55,374 bases of DNA from Thermoflexales bacterium (GTDB lineage: Bacteria > Chloroflexota > Anaerolineae > J036 > Brachytrichaceae). A program made the position numbers and the translations under genes. The stretch is taken from NCBI GenBank assembly GCA_025056895.1, contig JANWVJ010000006.1, positions 1-55,374 of the forward strand, written 5' to 3'. Positions 15,947 to 23,879 of the stretch are shown here, piece after piece. How positions within the stretch are numbered: position 1 is the stretch's first letter; each line of letters opens with the position of its first letter. The notes beneath the pieces were generated by a model, which had not been told where the DNA came from, made no database searches, and saw only the letters and a list, made by a program, of their open reading frames with translations.

Positions 15947-17362
15947 ATGGAGATCAAGACTGATTACGGGTTCAAAGAGTTCCTATCTCGTTATCCGACC
16001 TACGCAGACACATCCATCTTGGACGAGATGCGCACCAACGAGTACGCACGACTGGACGCCGGCAAGCACGTCTATCTCGACTACACCGGCGGGAGCCTGT
16101 ACGCCGACTGCCAACTGCGCGAGCACATGGCCTTGCTGCGCGGTGGCGTGTTCGGCAACCCGCACTCTGCCAACCCCGCTTCGCGCGCGATGACCGAGCT
16201 GGTAGAACATGCGCGGCAGTACGTGCTGCGCTATTTCAACGCCTCGCCGCAAGAATACGTCGCCATCTTCACTGCCAATGCCAGCGGTGCGCTCAAACTG
16301 GTGGGCGAGTCATATCCATTCAGCAACCGAAGTTGCTACGTGCTGACCTTCGACAATCACAATTCAGTCAACGGCATCCGCGAATTTGCGCGGGCAAAAG
16401 GTGCGCGCATCACCTATCTGCCGGTCGGCCTGCCCGACATGCGCGCAGATAATGGCATGGTGATCGATGCGCTGAAACGGCTGCAGGGTGGCGGAGACAA
16501 TTTGTTTGCCTATCCGGCTCAATCCAACTTCTCCGGCGTACAGCATCCGCTGGAGTGGATCGAACAGGCGCACGCCTACGGCTGGGACGTGCTGTTGGAT
16601 GCGGCGGCCTTCACACCGACCAATCGACTTGACCTCAGCCAGGTTCATCCTGACTTTGTGTCGCTGTCGTTCTACAAAATCTTCGGCTACCCCACCGGCG
16701 TGGGGTGTTTGCTGGCGCGACGAATGGCTTTACAGAAGCTGCGCCGACCGTGGTTTGCCGGGGGCACCATCACCGTCGCGTCGGTGCAAGGCGACAAGTA
16801 TTACCTAGGCGAAGGCGAGATGGCCTTCGAAGACGGCACGCTGAACTACCTCACGCTGCCGGCGGTCGAGATCGGGCTAAAGCACATTGAGTCGATCGGC
16901 ATCGATACCATCCACGAGCGAGTGCGCTGTCTGACCGGCTGGGTGATCGAGAACCTGCTCGCGCTGCGGCACCACAACGGCAAGCCGGTGGCGCGCCTGT
17001 ATGGGCCGGCTAACACCGAACGGCGCGGCGGCACCATTACTTTCAACTTTTACGGGCCAGATGGGCGCGCCATCGATCATCGCCTGGTGGAGCAAAAAGC
17101 GAATGCGGCCAATATCTCCCTGCGCACCGGCTGCTTCTGTAACCCGGGCGGGGGCGAGATCGCGTTGGGACTTGAAGCGCAAGAGTTGGCTGCCTGTTTC
17201 CGCCAACCCGGTCATGAACATCGCCTGACATTAGAGGACTTCCGGCTGTGCATCGATGGCAAAAGCTCCGGCGCTGTGCGCGCCTCGCTGGGTATCGTCA
17301 GCAATTTCGAGGACGCACAGCACTTCCTGCGCTTTGCCGAACAGATGCGCGACACCGCCTGA
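15947..17362 (+). CDS. Class V aminotransferase-fold protein (cysteine desulfurase/MoCo sulfurase-like)
   Basis: A 471-residue PLP enzyme of the class V aminotransferase fold. The PLP lysine is in SLSFYKIFGYPTGVG near residue 243, preceded by the aspartate of DAAAFTPTNRLDL. A conserved cysteine pair in SLRTGCFCNPGGGE near residue 394 matches the RxGCFCNPG motif of molybdenum-cofactor sulfurases (MOCOS/ABA3 N-terminal domain). So sulfur mobilisation from cysteine is plausible. No MOSC domain is attached, and no Moco gene is nearby, so the acceptor is unknown. ATG at 15947 is chosen because upstream sequence in frame has no family character. A GH3 gene follows 75 bases later. Confidence 0.82.
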   Translation: MEIKTDYGFKEFLSRYPTYADTSILDEMRTNEYARLDAGKHVYLDYTGGSLYADCQLREHMALLRGGVFGNPHSANPASRAMTELVEHARQYVLRYFNASPQEYVAIFTANASGALKLVGESYPFSNRSCYVLTFDNHNSVNGIREFARAKGARITYLPVGLPDMRADNGMVIDALKRLQGGGDNLFAYPAQSNFSGVQHPLEWIEQAHAYGWDVLLDAAAFTPTNRLDLSQVHPDFVSLSFYKIFGYPTGVGCLLARRMALQKLRRPWFAGGTITVASVQGDKYYLGEGEMAFEDGTLNYLTLPAVEIGLKHIESIGIDTIHERVRCLTGWVIENLLALRHHNGKPVARLYGPANTERRGGTITFNFYGPDGRAIDHRLVEQKANAANISLRTGCFCNPGGGEIALGLEAQELAACFRQPGHEHRLTLEDFRLCIDGKSSGAVRASLGIVSNFEDAQHFLRFAEQMRDTA

Positions 17363-17409
17363 CACCATAAGCGCGTTGTCTTGAGCTGAGTCGGTCACTT
17401 ATCTCAGCT

Positions 17410-17422
17410 TGTTGTCACAACA
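17410..17422 (+). promoter_or_regulatory. Short palindrome before the GH3 gene, possible operator
   Basis: TGTTGT-C-ACAACA is a perfect 6-1-6 palindrome ending just before the AGGAG ribosome-binding site of the GH3 gene. A 7-base-pair stem (AGCTGAG/CTCAGCT, 17384-17409) lies directly upstream. Position and symmetry suit a repressor site; no regulator is identified. Confidence 0.35.
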
Positions 17423-17437
17423 CCAGGAGATTCGCAC

Positions 17438-19717
17438 ATGGATGAAGACACCATCATCGCGCAGATGACTCTAGATGAGAAAGCTGCGTTGTGCACCGGC
17501 GAGAGCATGTGGACGACCACGCCGCTGGAACGGCTGGGAGTCCCTCGCCTGACGATGTCGGACGGGCCACACGGCGTGCGACGGGTGCCGGATATGCACG
17601 CGATTACGGCAGAGAGCTTGCCGGCTACCTGCTTCCCCACTGCTTCTTGCTTGGCGGCTACCTGGAACGTGGACCTCATCTATGCCGTCGGCCAAGCCCT
17701 AGGCAGAGAAGCCGCCGCTCTGGGTGTGGACGTGTTGCTGGGCCCCGGCGTCAACATGAAGCGCACGCCCTTGTGTGGGCGCAACTTCGAATACTACTCC
17801 GAAGACCCCTACTTGGCCGGCCGGATGGCTGTCGCCTTCATCAACGGACTCCAGAGCATTGGTGTGGGGGCATCGTTGAAGCACTTTGCGGCTAACAATC
17901 AAGAGTATCAGCGCTTTAGCATCAGCGCCGTCGTGGATGAGCGGACGTTGCGAGAAATCTACCTGCCGGCCTTCGAGATGGCCGTCCAAGAAGCCCGCCC
18001 GTGGACGGTGATGTGCGCGTATAACAAATTGAACGGGATCTACTGCTCCGAGCATCACGAACTGCTGACCGATATCCTGAAGAAAGAGTGGGGATTCGAG
18101 GGAGTTGTTGTATCGGATTGGGGCGCCGTGCATGATCGGGTCAAAGCACTGCAAGCCGGCCTCGATCTGGAGATGCCAGGCCCTCAGCCGCAGCGCACCC
18201 AAGCAGTCGTGCAGGCCGTGCGCAACGGCGCGCTGGACGAAGCAGTGCTAGATGAGGCGGTGCGGCGCATCTTGAAGATCGTCTTCAAGGCCGCTCAGGT
18301 TGCCAAAGGTGGCGCGTTCGATCAGGCCGCGCACCACACCCTGGCCCGTAGCGCGGCGGGCGAGGGCATCGTGCTGCTGAAGAACACCGGCGTGTTACCG
18401 CTGCGCACCGTCCAACGCATCGCCGTGATCGGGCGCGCCGCCAAAGAGCCGCACTTTCAAGGCGGCGGCAGCTCGCACGTCCATCCAACACAAGTCGATA
18501 TTCCATTCGACGCGTTGCAACAGTTGGCCGGCCAAGTGTTGGCCGGCAACACACACCTAACCTACCGAGAAGGCTATCCGGCCACACCGACCTTTGATCA
18601 AGCCTTGATTGACGAGGCCGTTCAAGCCGCCAAAGAGGCCGATGTGGCGCTGGTCTTTGCTGCTTTGCCGGGCTTCAAAGAGTCCGAAGGGTATGATCGA
18701 GCCGATCTCGATCTCACACCGCAACAAGTGGCGCTGATCAAAGCGGTCTGCGCCGTTCAGCCCCAGACGGTGGTCATTTTGAACAACGGCTCGGCAGTAG
18801 CGATGAATGAATTGATTGACGGCGCAGCGGCAGTGTTGGAAGCGTGGATGATGGGACAAGCCGGCGGGGGAGCAATCGCCGATGTAGTGTTCGGCGTCGT
18901 CAACCCATCCGGCAAACTAGCCGAGACCTTTCCACTCAAACTGAGTGACACACCGGCCTTCCTGAACTTCCCCGGCGAGAACGGCCAAGTGCGCTATGGA
19001 GAAGGGTTGTTCATTGGCTATCGTTACTACGACGCCACCGACAGGGCTGTACTGTTCCCATTTGGTCACGGGTTGAGCTATACCACCTTTGCCTACAGCA
19101 ACCCGCGTCTATCGGCCGGCGAGATCAGCGACAGGGACAGTCTGACTGTCTCGGTGGATGTGACCAACACCGGCCAGATGGCCGGCAAAGAAGTGGTGCA
19201 AGTGTATGTGCACGATCGAGAGTCCAGCTTGAAGCGTCCCTACAAAGAGTTGAAAGGGTTCGCCAAAGTCGCGTTGGAGCCGGGCGAAACCAAGACGGTC
19301 TCCATCACGTTGGACTTCCGCGCGTTCGCCTTCTATCACCCGGGCTACAAACAATGGATCGCCGAAGATGGCGCATTCGACATCTTGATCGGCGCATCGG
19401 CAACCGACATTCGTTGCACGCAAACGGTGACTTTGCGCGCAACCCGTGAATTGCCCTGCTTGCTGAATCGCGAATCGACAGTGCGCGAGTGGTTGAACGA
19501 CCAACATGGTCGGCGCGTGTTTGAACCGATCTACCAAAACATGCGCGCGCAACTGACAAGCGATCAGATCGGAATGGACATGATGGGCTTCATGATGGAG
19601 ATGCCGTTAGCAAGCGTGCTGTACTTCCAGCAAAAAGACCTGCCCAAGCCGGCAGAGGAGTTGTTGGAGGAATTGTTGCACCAGGCACACGCTGCATCCA
19701 GCTCATCAGGGTCTTGA
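17438..19717 (+). CDS. Glycoside hydrolase family 3 beta-glucosidase-like enzyme
   Basis: A 759-residue GH3 enzyme, usually releasing glucose (sometimes xylose) from the non-reducing end of beta-linked oligosaccharides. The N-terminal (alpha/beta)8 barrel contains SDGPHGVR, GPGVNMKRTPLCGRNFEYY, the KHFAANNQE substrate block, and the nucleophile aspartate in VVSDWGAVHD (residue 227). The second domain has GGGSSHVHP near residue 348. The C-terminal fibronectin III-like domain (about 580-650) carries VDVTNTGQMAGKEVVQVYV and the LKGFAKVAL block. No signal peptide is seen, so it probably works in the cytoplasm on imported oligosaccharides. A clear AGGAG site lies eight bases before the ATG. Confidence 0.9.
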   Translation: MDEDTIIAQMTLDEKAALCTGESMWTTTPLERLGVPRLTMSDGPHGVRRVPDMHAITAESLPATCFPTASCLAATWNVDLIYAVGQALGREAAALGVDVLLGPGVNMKRTPLCGRNFEYYSEDPYLAGRMAVAFINGLQSIGVGASLKHFAANNQEYQRFSISAVVDERTLREIYLPAFEMAVQEARPWTVMCAYNKLNGIYCSEHHELLTDILKKEWGFEGVVVSDWGAVHDRVKALQAGLDLEMPGPQPQRTQAVVQAVRNGALDEAVLDEAVRRILKIVFKAAQVAKGGAFDQAAHHTLARSAAGEGIVLLKNTGVLPLRTVQRIAVIGRAAKEPHFQGGGSSHVHPTQVDIPFDALQQLAGQVLAGNTHLTYREGYPATPTFDQALIDEAVQAAKEADVALVFAALPGFKESEGYDRADLDLTPQQVALIKAVCAVQPQTVVILNNGSAVAMNELIDGAAAVLEAWMMGQAGGGAIADVVFGVVNPSGKLAETFPLKLSDTPAFLNFPGENGQVRYGEGLFIGYRYYDATDRAVLFPFGHGLSYTTFAYSNPRLSAGEISDRDSLTVSVDVTNTGQMAGKEVVQVYVHDRESSLKRPYKELKGFAKVALEPGETKTVSITLDFRAFAFYHPGYKQWIAEDGAFDILIGASATDIRCTQTVTLRATRELPCLLNRESTVREWLNDQHGRRVFEPIYQNMRAQLTSDQIGMDMMGFMMEMPLASVLYFQQKDLPKPAEELLEELLHQAHAASSSSGS

Positions 19718-19730
19718 AGATTCGAGACTC

Positions 19731-20654
19731 TTAAAGATTCCGACCAGAGGCAGGAGCAGGGCGACGCAGCATGCGCTCGGCCCAGCCGGCAATACGTTCA
19801 GCGATCGCCGCCACGATCTCGTCCGGCACGCCGTTCGGAACGACCGACTTCGGGCGGTAGTCGCACGGCTCATTCACATAGTCCACCACTTGCCAAACAT
19901 GGCGATGATCGAGTGCGATCTCGGTGGAGAACACGTTCAGGCCGCACAGGCCGGCAATTTGCTGCGTCATGCCGCGCAAAACATCTAGGCCCCAGCGCGT
20001 TTCCTCATCCGGCGTGACGGGCGTTTGTTCGTGGGTGAGGTCATCTGACCAACAGGGAAAGGAAGCGCCACAGGCATAGAAGACCCGAAACCAGGCGCGG
20101 CGTTCTCCCAGGACAGCCGGCTCGACCCAAGCCGTGAGGGCTGTCTCGTCGTTTGGCCATTCCTGCCGCAAGCGCAGCACCTCTTCCCACGAGGAAATCG
20201 GTTGCAGCACACCGCTGCCGCCGGAATGAGCGCCTTTAACCGAAAAGCGCACACCGAGCGGAGCAAGATCAGGTTGGGGCACATCCGGTGCTGTGGCAAA
20301 AGAAGGCAAGACGACCAGGTGCGGCGCGCGAAGGCCGTGCGCAATGCAGGCGTAGTGCATAGCCGGCTTGCTCCAAGCACGCAACACCAGGTCATAGTCG
20401 TTCAACACGATCGGAATGCTGCGCCGTACTGCATCGACATGAGCAGCATACGCACCGCCCCAGTCCCACACGCGGTCGATGACTAAGCGTGCGCGCAACT
20501 CGCCGCTGTCTAGGCGGGCCGGCAAATCTCCCCAATCGTCGTAGTGCAGGGCCAAAGGCGAGAGGCCGCGCCGCGACAGCGCGCTGTGCAGGCAAGCAAT
20601 CCAATCGGCATCATGCTCCCAGGCCCACAGGATCAAAGCGTCGGTGGCTGTCAT
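19731..20654 (-). CDS. ATP-grasp domain protein of unknown substrate
   Basis: A 307-residue protein that looks like an ATP-grasp ligase. It has an N-terminal Rossmann-like part (ALILWAWEHDADWIACL), a central region resembling the ATP-binding beta strands (RFSVKGAHSGGSGVLQP, then ALTAWVEP), and a C-terminal metal/ATP block EIALD ... WQVVDYVNEPCDYRPKS. The last mirrors the 'VN-x-P' end of RimK-like enzymes. ATP-grasp enzymes join a carboxylate to an amine or thiol; the partner molecules cannot be told. It follows the M24 aminopeptidase by 47 bases in the same direction, so the two probably form an operon, and it ends convergently with the GH3 gene. Confidence 0.6.
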   Translation of the reverse strand: MTATDALILWAWEHDADWIACLHSALSRRGLSPLALHYDDWGDLPARLDSGELRARLVIDRVWDWGGAYAAHVDAVRRSIPIVLNDYDLVLRAWSKPAMHYACIAHGLRAPHLVVLPSFATAPDVPQPDLAPLGVRFSVKGAHSGGSGVLQPISSWEEVLRLRQEWPNDETALTAWVEPAVLGERRAWFRVFYACGASFPCWSDDLTHEQTPVTPDEETRWGLDVLRGMTQQIAGLCGLNVFSTEIALDHRHVWQVVDYVNEPCDYRPKSVVPNGVPDEIVAAIAERIAGWAERMLRRPAPASGRNL

Positions 20655-20701
20655 GTGTTGTACGAATCCGCCGCATTCAACTCAGGGCATTTCATGGCTG
20701 C

Positions 20702-21811
20702 TTACAGCACGATCAGGTCGCGGGAGAACGTGGTGAGGCTTTCGCCGCCATCTTTGGTGACCAGCACATCGTCTTCGATGCGCACCCCACCCTTGCCCTC
20801 GATATAGATGCCTGGTTCGACGGTGAACGTCATGCCCGGTTGCAGCACCGTCTTGTTGCCCTTGACGATATAGGGCGGCTCATGGCCCTCCAATCCGATG
20901 CCGTGGCCGGTGCGGTGGATGAAGTACTTGCCATAGCCGGCTTTCTCGATCACCGCGCGGGCAGCGAAATCCACTTCTTCACATGTCGCGCCGGGGCGCA
21001 CAGCCGCTCGGCCGGCCTCGTTCGCCTCGCGCACGACATGATAAATATGCTTCATCTCATCACTCGGTTCACCCACCGCAATGGTGCGAGTGATATCTGA
21101 GTTGTAATCGTCGATAGTGGCGCCAAAATCGATCACCACCAGATCCCCCTTCCGCACCGTGCGGCTGCCGGCAAAGGCATGCGGGAACGCGGCGCTCAAG
21201 CCGGTTTGCACCAGCGGAAAAGACACCAGCTCGCGCAGGTTATGGTTGAGCGACACACGCATCAGCAGGCCGGCAATGTCCAGCTCGGTCATGCCGGGCT
21301 TGATCTGGGAAATAGCCTCGGTCAGCACCCGTTCGGGCACGGCAACAGCGCGACGCATACGCGCTATTTCGTCAGCATCTTTCACCATACGCAGCTCGGC
21401 TACCAGCCGACCGGCTGGAATTAGACGGGCACGAGGTGCAGCCGTAGTGAGCAGCGACGCTTCCAACATGCGCATGTGAGTTGGCTCAAAGCCAATCGTT
21501 CTACCGTCCAGATTCAACTCGCGAGCAGCGCGGGCGAACAAATCGGCCAGATCGGAGCCATCGGGATAAGCATAAATATGCCAATCAATCGGCACCGGGC
21601 CGGTCTTGCACTTGCCCACCTCGAACTCTGGGGCGAACAACACCGGCCTCTGACTGCGATCGGCCGGTAAGAGAGCCAAAATAGGACGCTCGCTCAGATG
21701 GGCGTGAATGCCGGTGAAATAGATCAGATTCGCTCCTGGCACAATGGCAACATAATCGATGCCGGCTGCTTGCTGTAACTCTCGCAACCGGCCTAAGCGA
21801 TAAATACTCAT
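20702..21811 (-). CDS. Xaa-Pro aminopeptidase/M24 family metallopeptidase
   Basis: A 369-residue M24 peptidase. The N-terminal creatinase-like domain (about 1-125) is followed by the pita-bread catalytic domain. All five metal ligands are visible: two aspartates in DFGATIDDYNSDITRT, histidine in GHGIGLEGHEPPY, glutamate in VEPGIYIEG and glutamate in GVRIEDDVLV. It should cleave N-terminal residues before proline, or dipeptides, in the cytoplasm. ATG at 21811 is preceded by GAGGAG about nine bases upstream; the longer frame from 22003 is not family-like. It heads a probable two-gene unit with the ATP-grasp gene and is divergent from the YtxH gene across a 250-base spacer. Confidence 0.9.
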   Translation of the reverse strand: MSIYRLGRLRELQQAAGIDYVAIVPGANLIYFTGIHAHLSERPILALLPADRSQRPVLFAPEFEVGKCKTGPVPIDWHIYAYPDGSDLADLFARAARELNLDGRTIGFEPTHMRMLEASLLTTAAPRARLIPAGRLVAELRMVKDADEIARMRRAVAVPERVLTEAISQIKPGMTELDIAGLLMRVSLNHNLRELVSFPLVQTGLSAAFPHAFAGSRTVRKGDLVVIDFGATIDDYNSDITRTIAVGEPSDEMKHIYHVVREANEAGRAAVRPGATCEEVDFAARAVIEKAGYGKYFIHRTGHGIGLEGHEPPYIVKGNKTVLQPGMTFTVEPGIYIEGKGGVRIEDDVLVTKDGGESLTTFSRDLIVL

Positions 21812-22061
21812 ATCGAGAGTCTCCTCAAGTCCTCGATGCGCGCATTTGTACAGACCGTCGTGTTCGGCGCTTGGAGCAATCTGCCCGGCGCATGAACCGC
21901 CGGTCCATTCGAGATGCCGAATATAATCAGGTTCAACAACCGGCTCTGCAGCCGGACGGTTCAAACACCTTTCGCCTGCTACGAGCGGCCCAGGCAGGCA
22001 CAATGCCGATTCTAGTTCATCTCGTCACCACTGGGCCGGTGAGACGTGAAAGGAAGACGCC

Positions 22062-22292
22062 ATGACGAGCAACAAATTGTTCAGCTTTCTCAGTGGCATT
22101 CTAATAGGTGGTCTGATCGGCTCAGCAGCCGGCTTGCTTTTAGCTGCTCAGTCGGGTAAACAGTTGCAGGCCGAAATCAAACGTGAAATTGATGCTGTGC
22201 TCGAAGAAGGGCGACGGGCAGCAGCCACACGCCGTGCAGAGCTGGAGCGCCAACTGGCAGAAATGCGCGGTGATAAGCCATCTGGGGCATGA
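22062..22292 (+). CDS. YtxH-domain small membrane protein
   Basis: A 76-residue protein with an N-terminal glycine-rich transmembrane helix (LSGILIGGLIGSAAGLLLA, about 9-27) followed by a charged amphipathic helix (residues 33-70), the pattern of the YtxH family. Function is not known; family members are often linked to envelope or stress responses. Its TGA overlaps the ATG of the antiporter gene (ATGA), so the two are translationally coupled. Confidence 0.75.
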   Translation: MTSNKLFSFLSGILIGGLIGSAAGLLLAAQSGKQLQAEIKREIDAVLEEGRRAAATRRAELERQLAEMRGDKPSGA

Positions 22293-23851
22293 GTTTGGCA
22301 TGGACACCTGAGCAGATTTTGCTGGGCGCGGCCGCCTTGCTGATCATCAGCGTCATTGCCAGCAAAGCCTCTGGGCAATTAGGCGTGCCGGCGCTAGTGC
22401 TGTTCCTGGGGATCGGCATGTTGGCCGGTTCCGAGGGCGTGGGGGGGATTTACTTCGACAACGCCCAAATTGCCCAAGCCATCGGCGTAGTTGCGCTGGC
22501 ATTTATCCTCTTCTCGGGCGGCCTCGACACCAACTGGCAGAGCATCCAAGCCGTGCTGTGGGCGGGGCTGGCACTCTCGACCGTCGGCGTGGTGTTGACG
22601 GCGATGATCGTCGCCCTGTTTGTCACTTTTGTCCTCGGCTTGTCGCTGATCGAGGGCCTCTTGTTGGGCGCAATCGTCTCTTCGACGGACGCCGCCGCTG
22701 TGTTTGCTGTCCTGCGCTCTAGAGGCGTACAGCTAAAGGGCACTCTGGAACCTCTGCTGGAGCTGGAAAGCGGCAGCAACGACCCGATGGCCGTGCTGCT
22801 CACGCTAGGCTTCACCCGCTTGCTGATCGCCCCAGATACACCGTTGACGGAACTAGGGCTTTTGTTTGTAAAGCAGGCGGCGTTTGGATTAGTCGGCGGC
22901 TATGTGTTTGCGCGACTGAGCGTCATCATCATTAATCGTATCCGGCTGAGCTACGATGGACTGTATTCAGTGCTGACCATCGCCATCGTGTTGCTGAGTT
23001 ACGCTGCTACCGCAGCGGTCGGCGGTAGCGGATTCTTGGCAACATACATCACCGGCCTGGTGATGAGCCGCTACGACTTTGTACACAAGCGCAGCCTAAG
23101 ACACTTTCACGATGGGATCGCCTGGCTGATGCAGATAGCGATGTTCCTAACGCTGGGGCTGTTGGTCTTTCCTTCTCAGTTGGTTCCTATTGCCGGCGCA
23201 GCGCTTTTGATCGCAGCCGTCTTGACGCTGGTTGCGCGCCCGATTGCCGTATTTATCTCGCTGCTGCCCTTCCGCATGGGACTGCGCGCTAAGTTGCTGG
23301 TGTCGTGGGTAGGGCTGCGCGGGGCAACACCGATCGTTCTGGCAACGTTCCCCTTGCTGGCTGGCGCGCCAAACGCCAACGCGCTGTTCAACCTGGTGTT
23401 CTTTGTAGTGATCAGCTCGGTGTTGGTGCAGGGCACCACGGTGCCATTGGTCAGCCGGCTGCTGAAGGTTAATGTGCCGGCGCCATCCGGCCGCGACAAT
23501 CAACGCGAAACCCGAATCAGCGACTTCACGGCACAGTTGAACGAAGTGCATGTCGGCAGCGACTCGTCGGCTGCCGGCCGACCGATCGTGGCGCTGGCTT
23601 TACCGCCGAACGCGCTAGTGGTTCTGATCCGGCGCGGTGATGAGCAGATCATTCCCTGCGGCAGCTCGGTCATTGAGGCAGGAGATCGCTTGTTGGTGCT
23701 GGCAAACGACCGCGACTTAGCGGAGACGCGCCGCATCATCGACGACACGGGGCCGGCAAAACCCACCTCCCCTGCGACGAATCACTCTTCGACCCCGACG
23801 AAGCAAGCAGCGCCGCTCTCGGCCGGGGCGCCCCCAGAGCAGTCCACCTAA
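22289..23851 (+). CDS. Cation/proton antiporter of the CPA1 family (NhaP2/CvrA-like K+/H+)
   Basis: A 520-residue membrane protein with about 12-13 transmembrane helices over residues 8-385. It carries the CPA core motifs FSGGLDTNW, SSTDAAAVFAVL (the transport Asp of the 'TD' motif) and LELESGSNDPMAV. The loop WVGLRGATPIVLATFP is typical of NhaP-type exchangers. After the membrane part comes a regulatory RCK_C/TrkA-C domain at about 415-490 (GRPIVALALPPNALVVLIRRG ... GDRLLVLANDRDL), as in potassium/proton antiporters. The last 30 residues are Pro/Ser/Thr-rich and disordered. It probably expels K+ or Na+ in exchange for protons. Convergent with the protease gene. Confidence 0.88.
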   Translation: MSLAWTPEQILLGAAALLIISVIASKASGQLGVPALVLFLGIGMLAGSEGVGGIYFDNAQIAQAIGVVALAFILFSGGLDTNWQSIQAVLWAGLALSTVGVVLTAMIVALFVTFVLGLSLIEGLLLGAIVSSTDAAAVFAVLRSRGVQLKGTLEPLLELESGSNDPMAVLLTLGFTRLLIAPDTPLTELGLLFVKQAAFGLVGGYVFARLSVIIINRIRLSYDGLYSVLTIAIVLLSYAATAAVGGSGFLATYITGLVMSRYDFVHKRSLRHFHDGIAWLMQIAMFLTLGLLVFPSQLVPIAGAALLIAAVLTLVARPIAVFISLLPFRMGLRAKLLVSWVGLRGATPIVLATFPLLAGAPNANALFNLVFFVVISSVLVQGTTVPLVSRLLKVNVPAPSGRDNQRETRISDFTAQLNEVHVGSDSSAAGRPIVALALPPNALVVLIRRGDEQIIPCGSSVIEAGDRLLVLANDRDLAETRRIIDDTGPAKPTSPATNHSSTPTKQAAPLSAGAPPEQST

Positions 23852-23879
23852 GCAGGAAGAATGCTTATACCCTCAGTCG

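Noticed and set aside
21871-22065. Small ORF of 64 codons between the M24 peptidase and YtxH genes, considered as a peptide precursor for the ATP-grasp protein
   Set aside because: TTG start without ribosome-binding site, no leader/core pattern, and it points away from the ATP-grasp operon.
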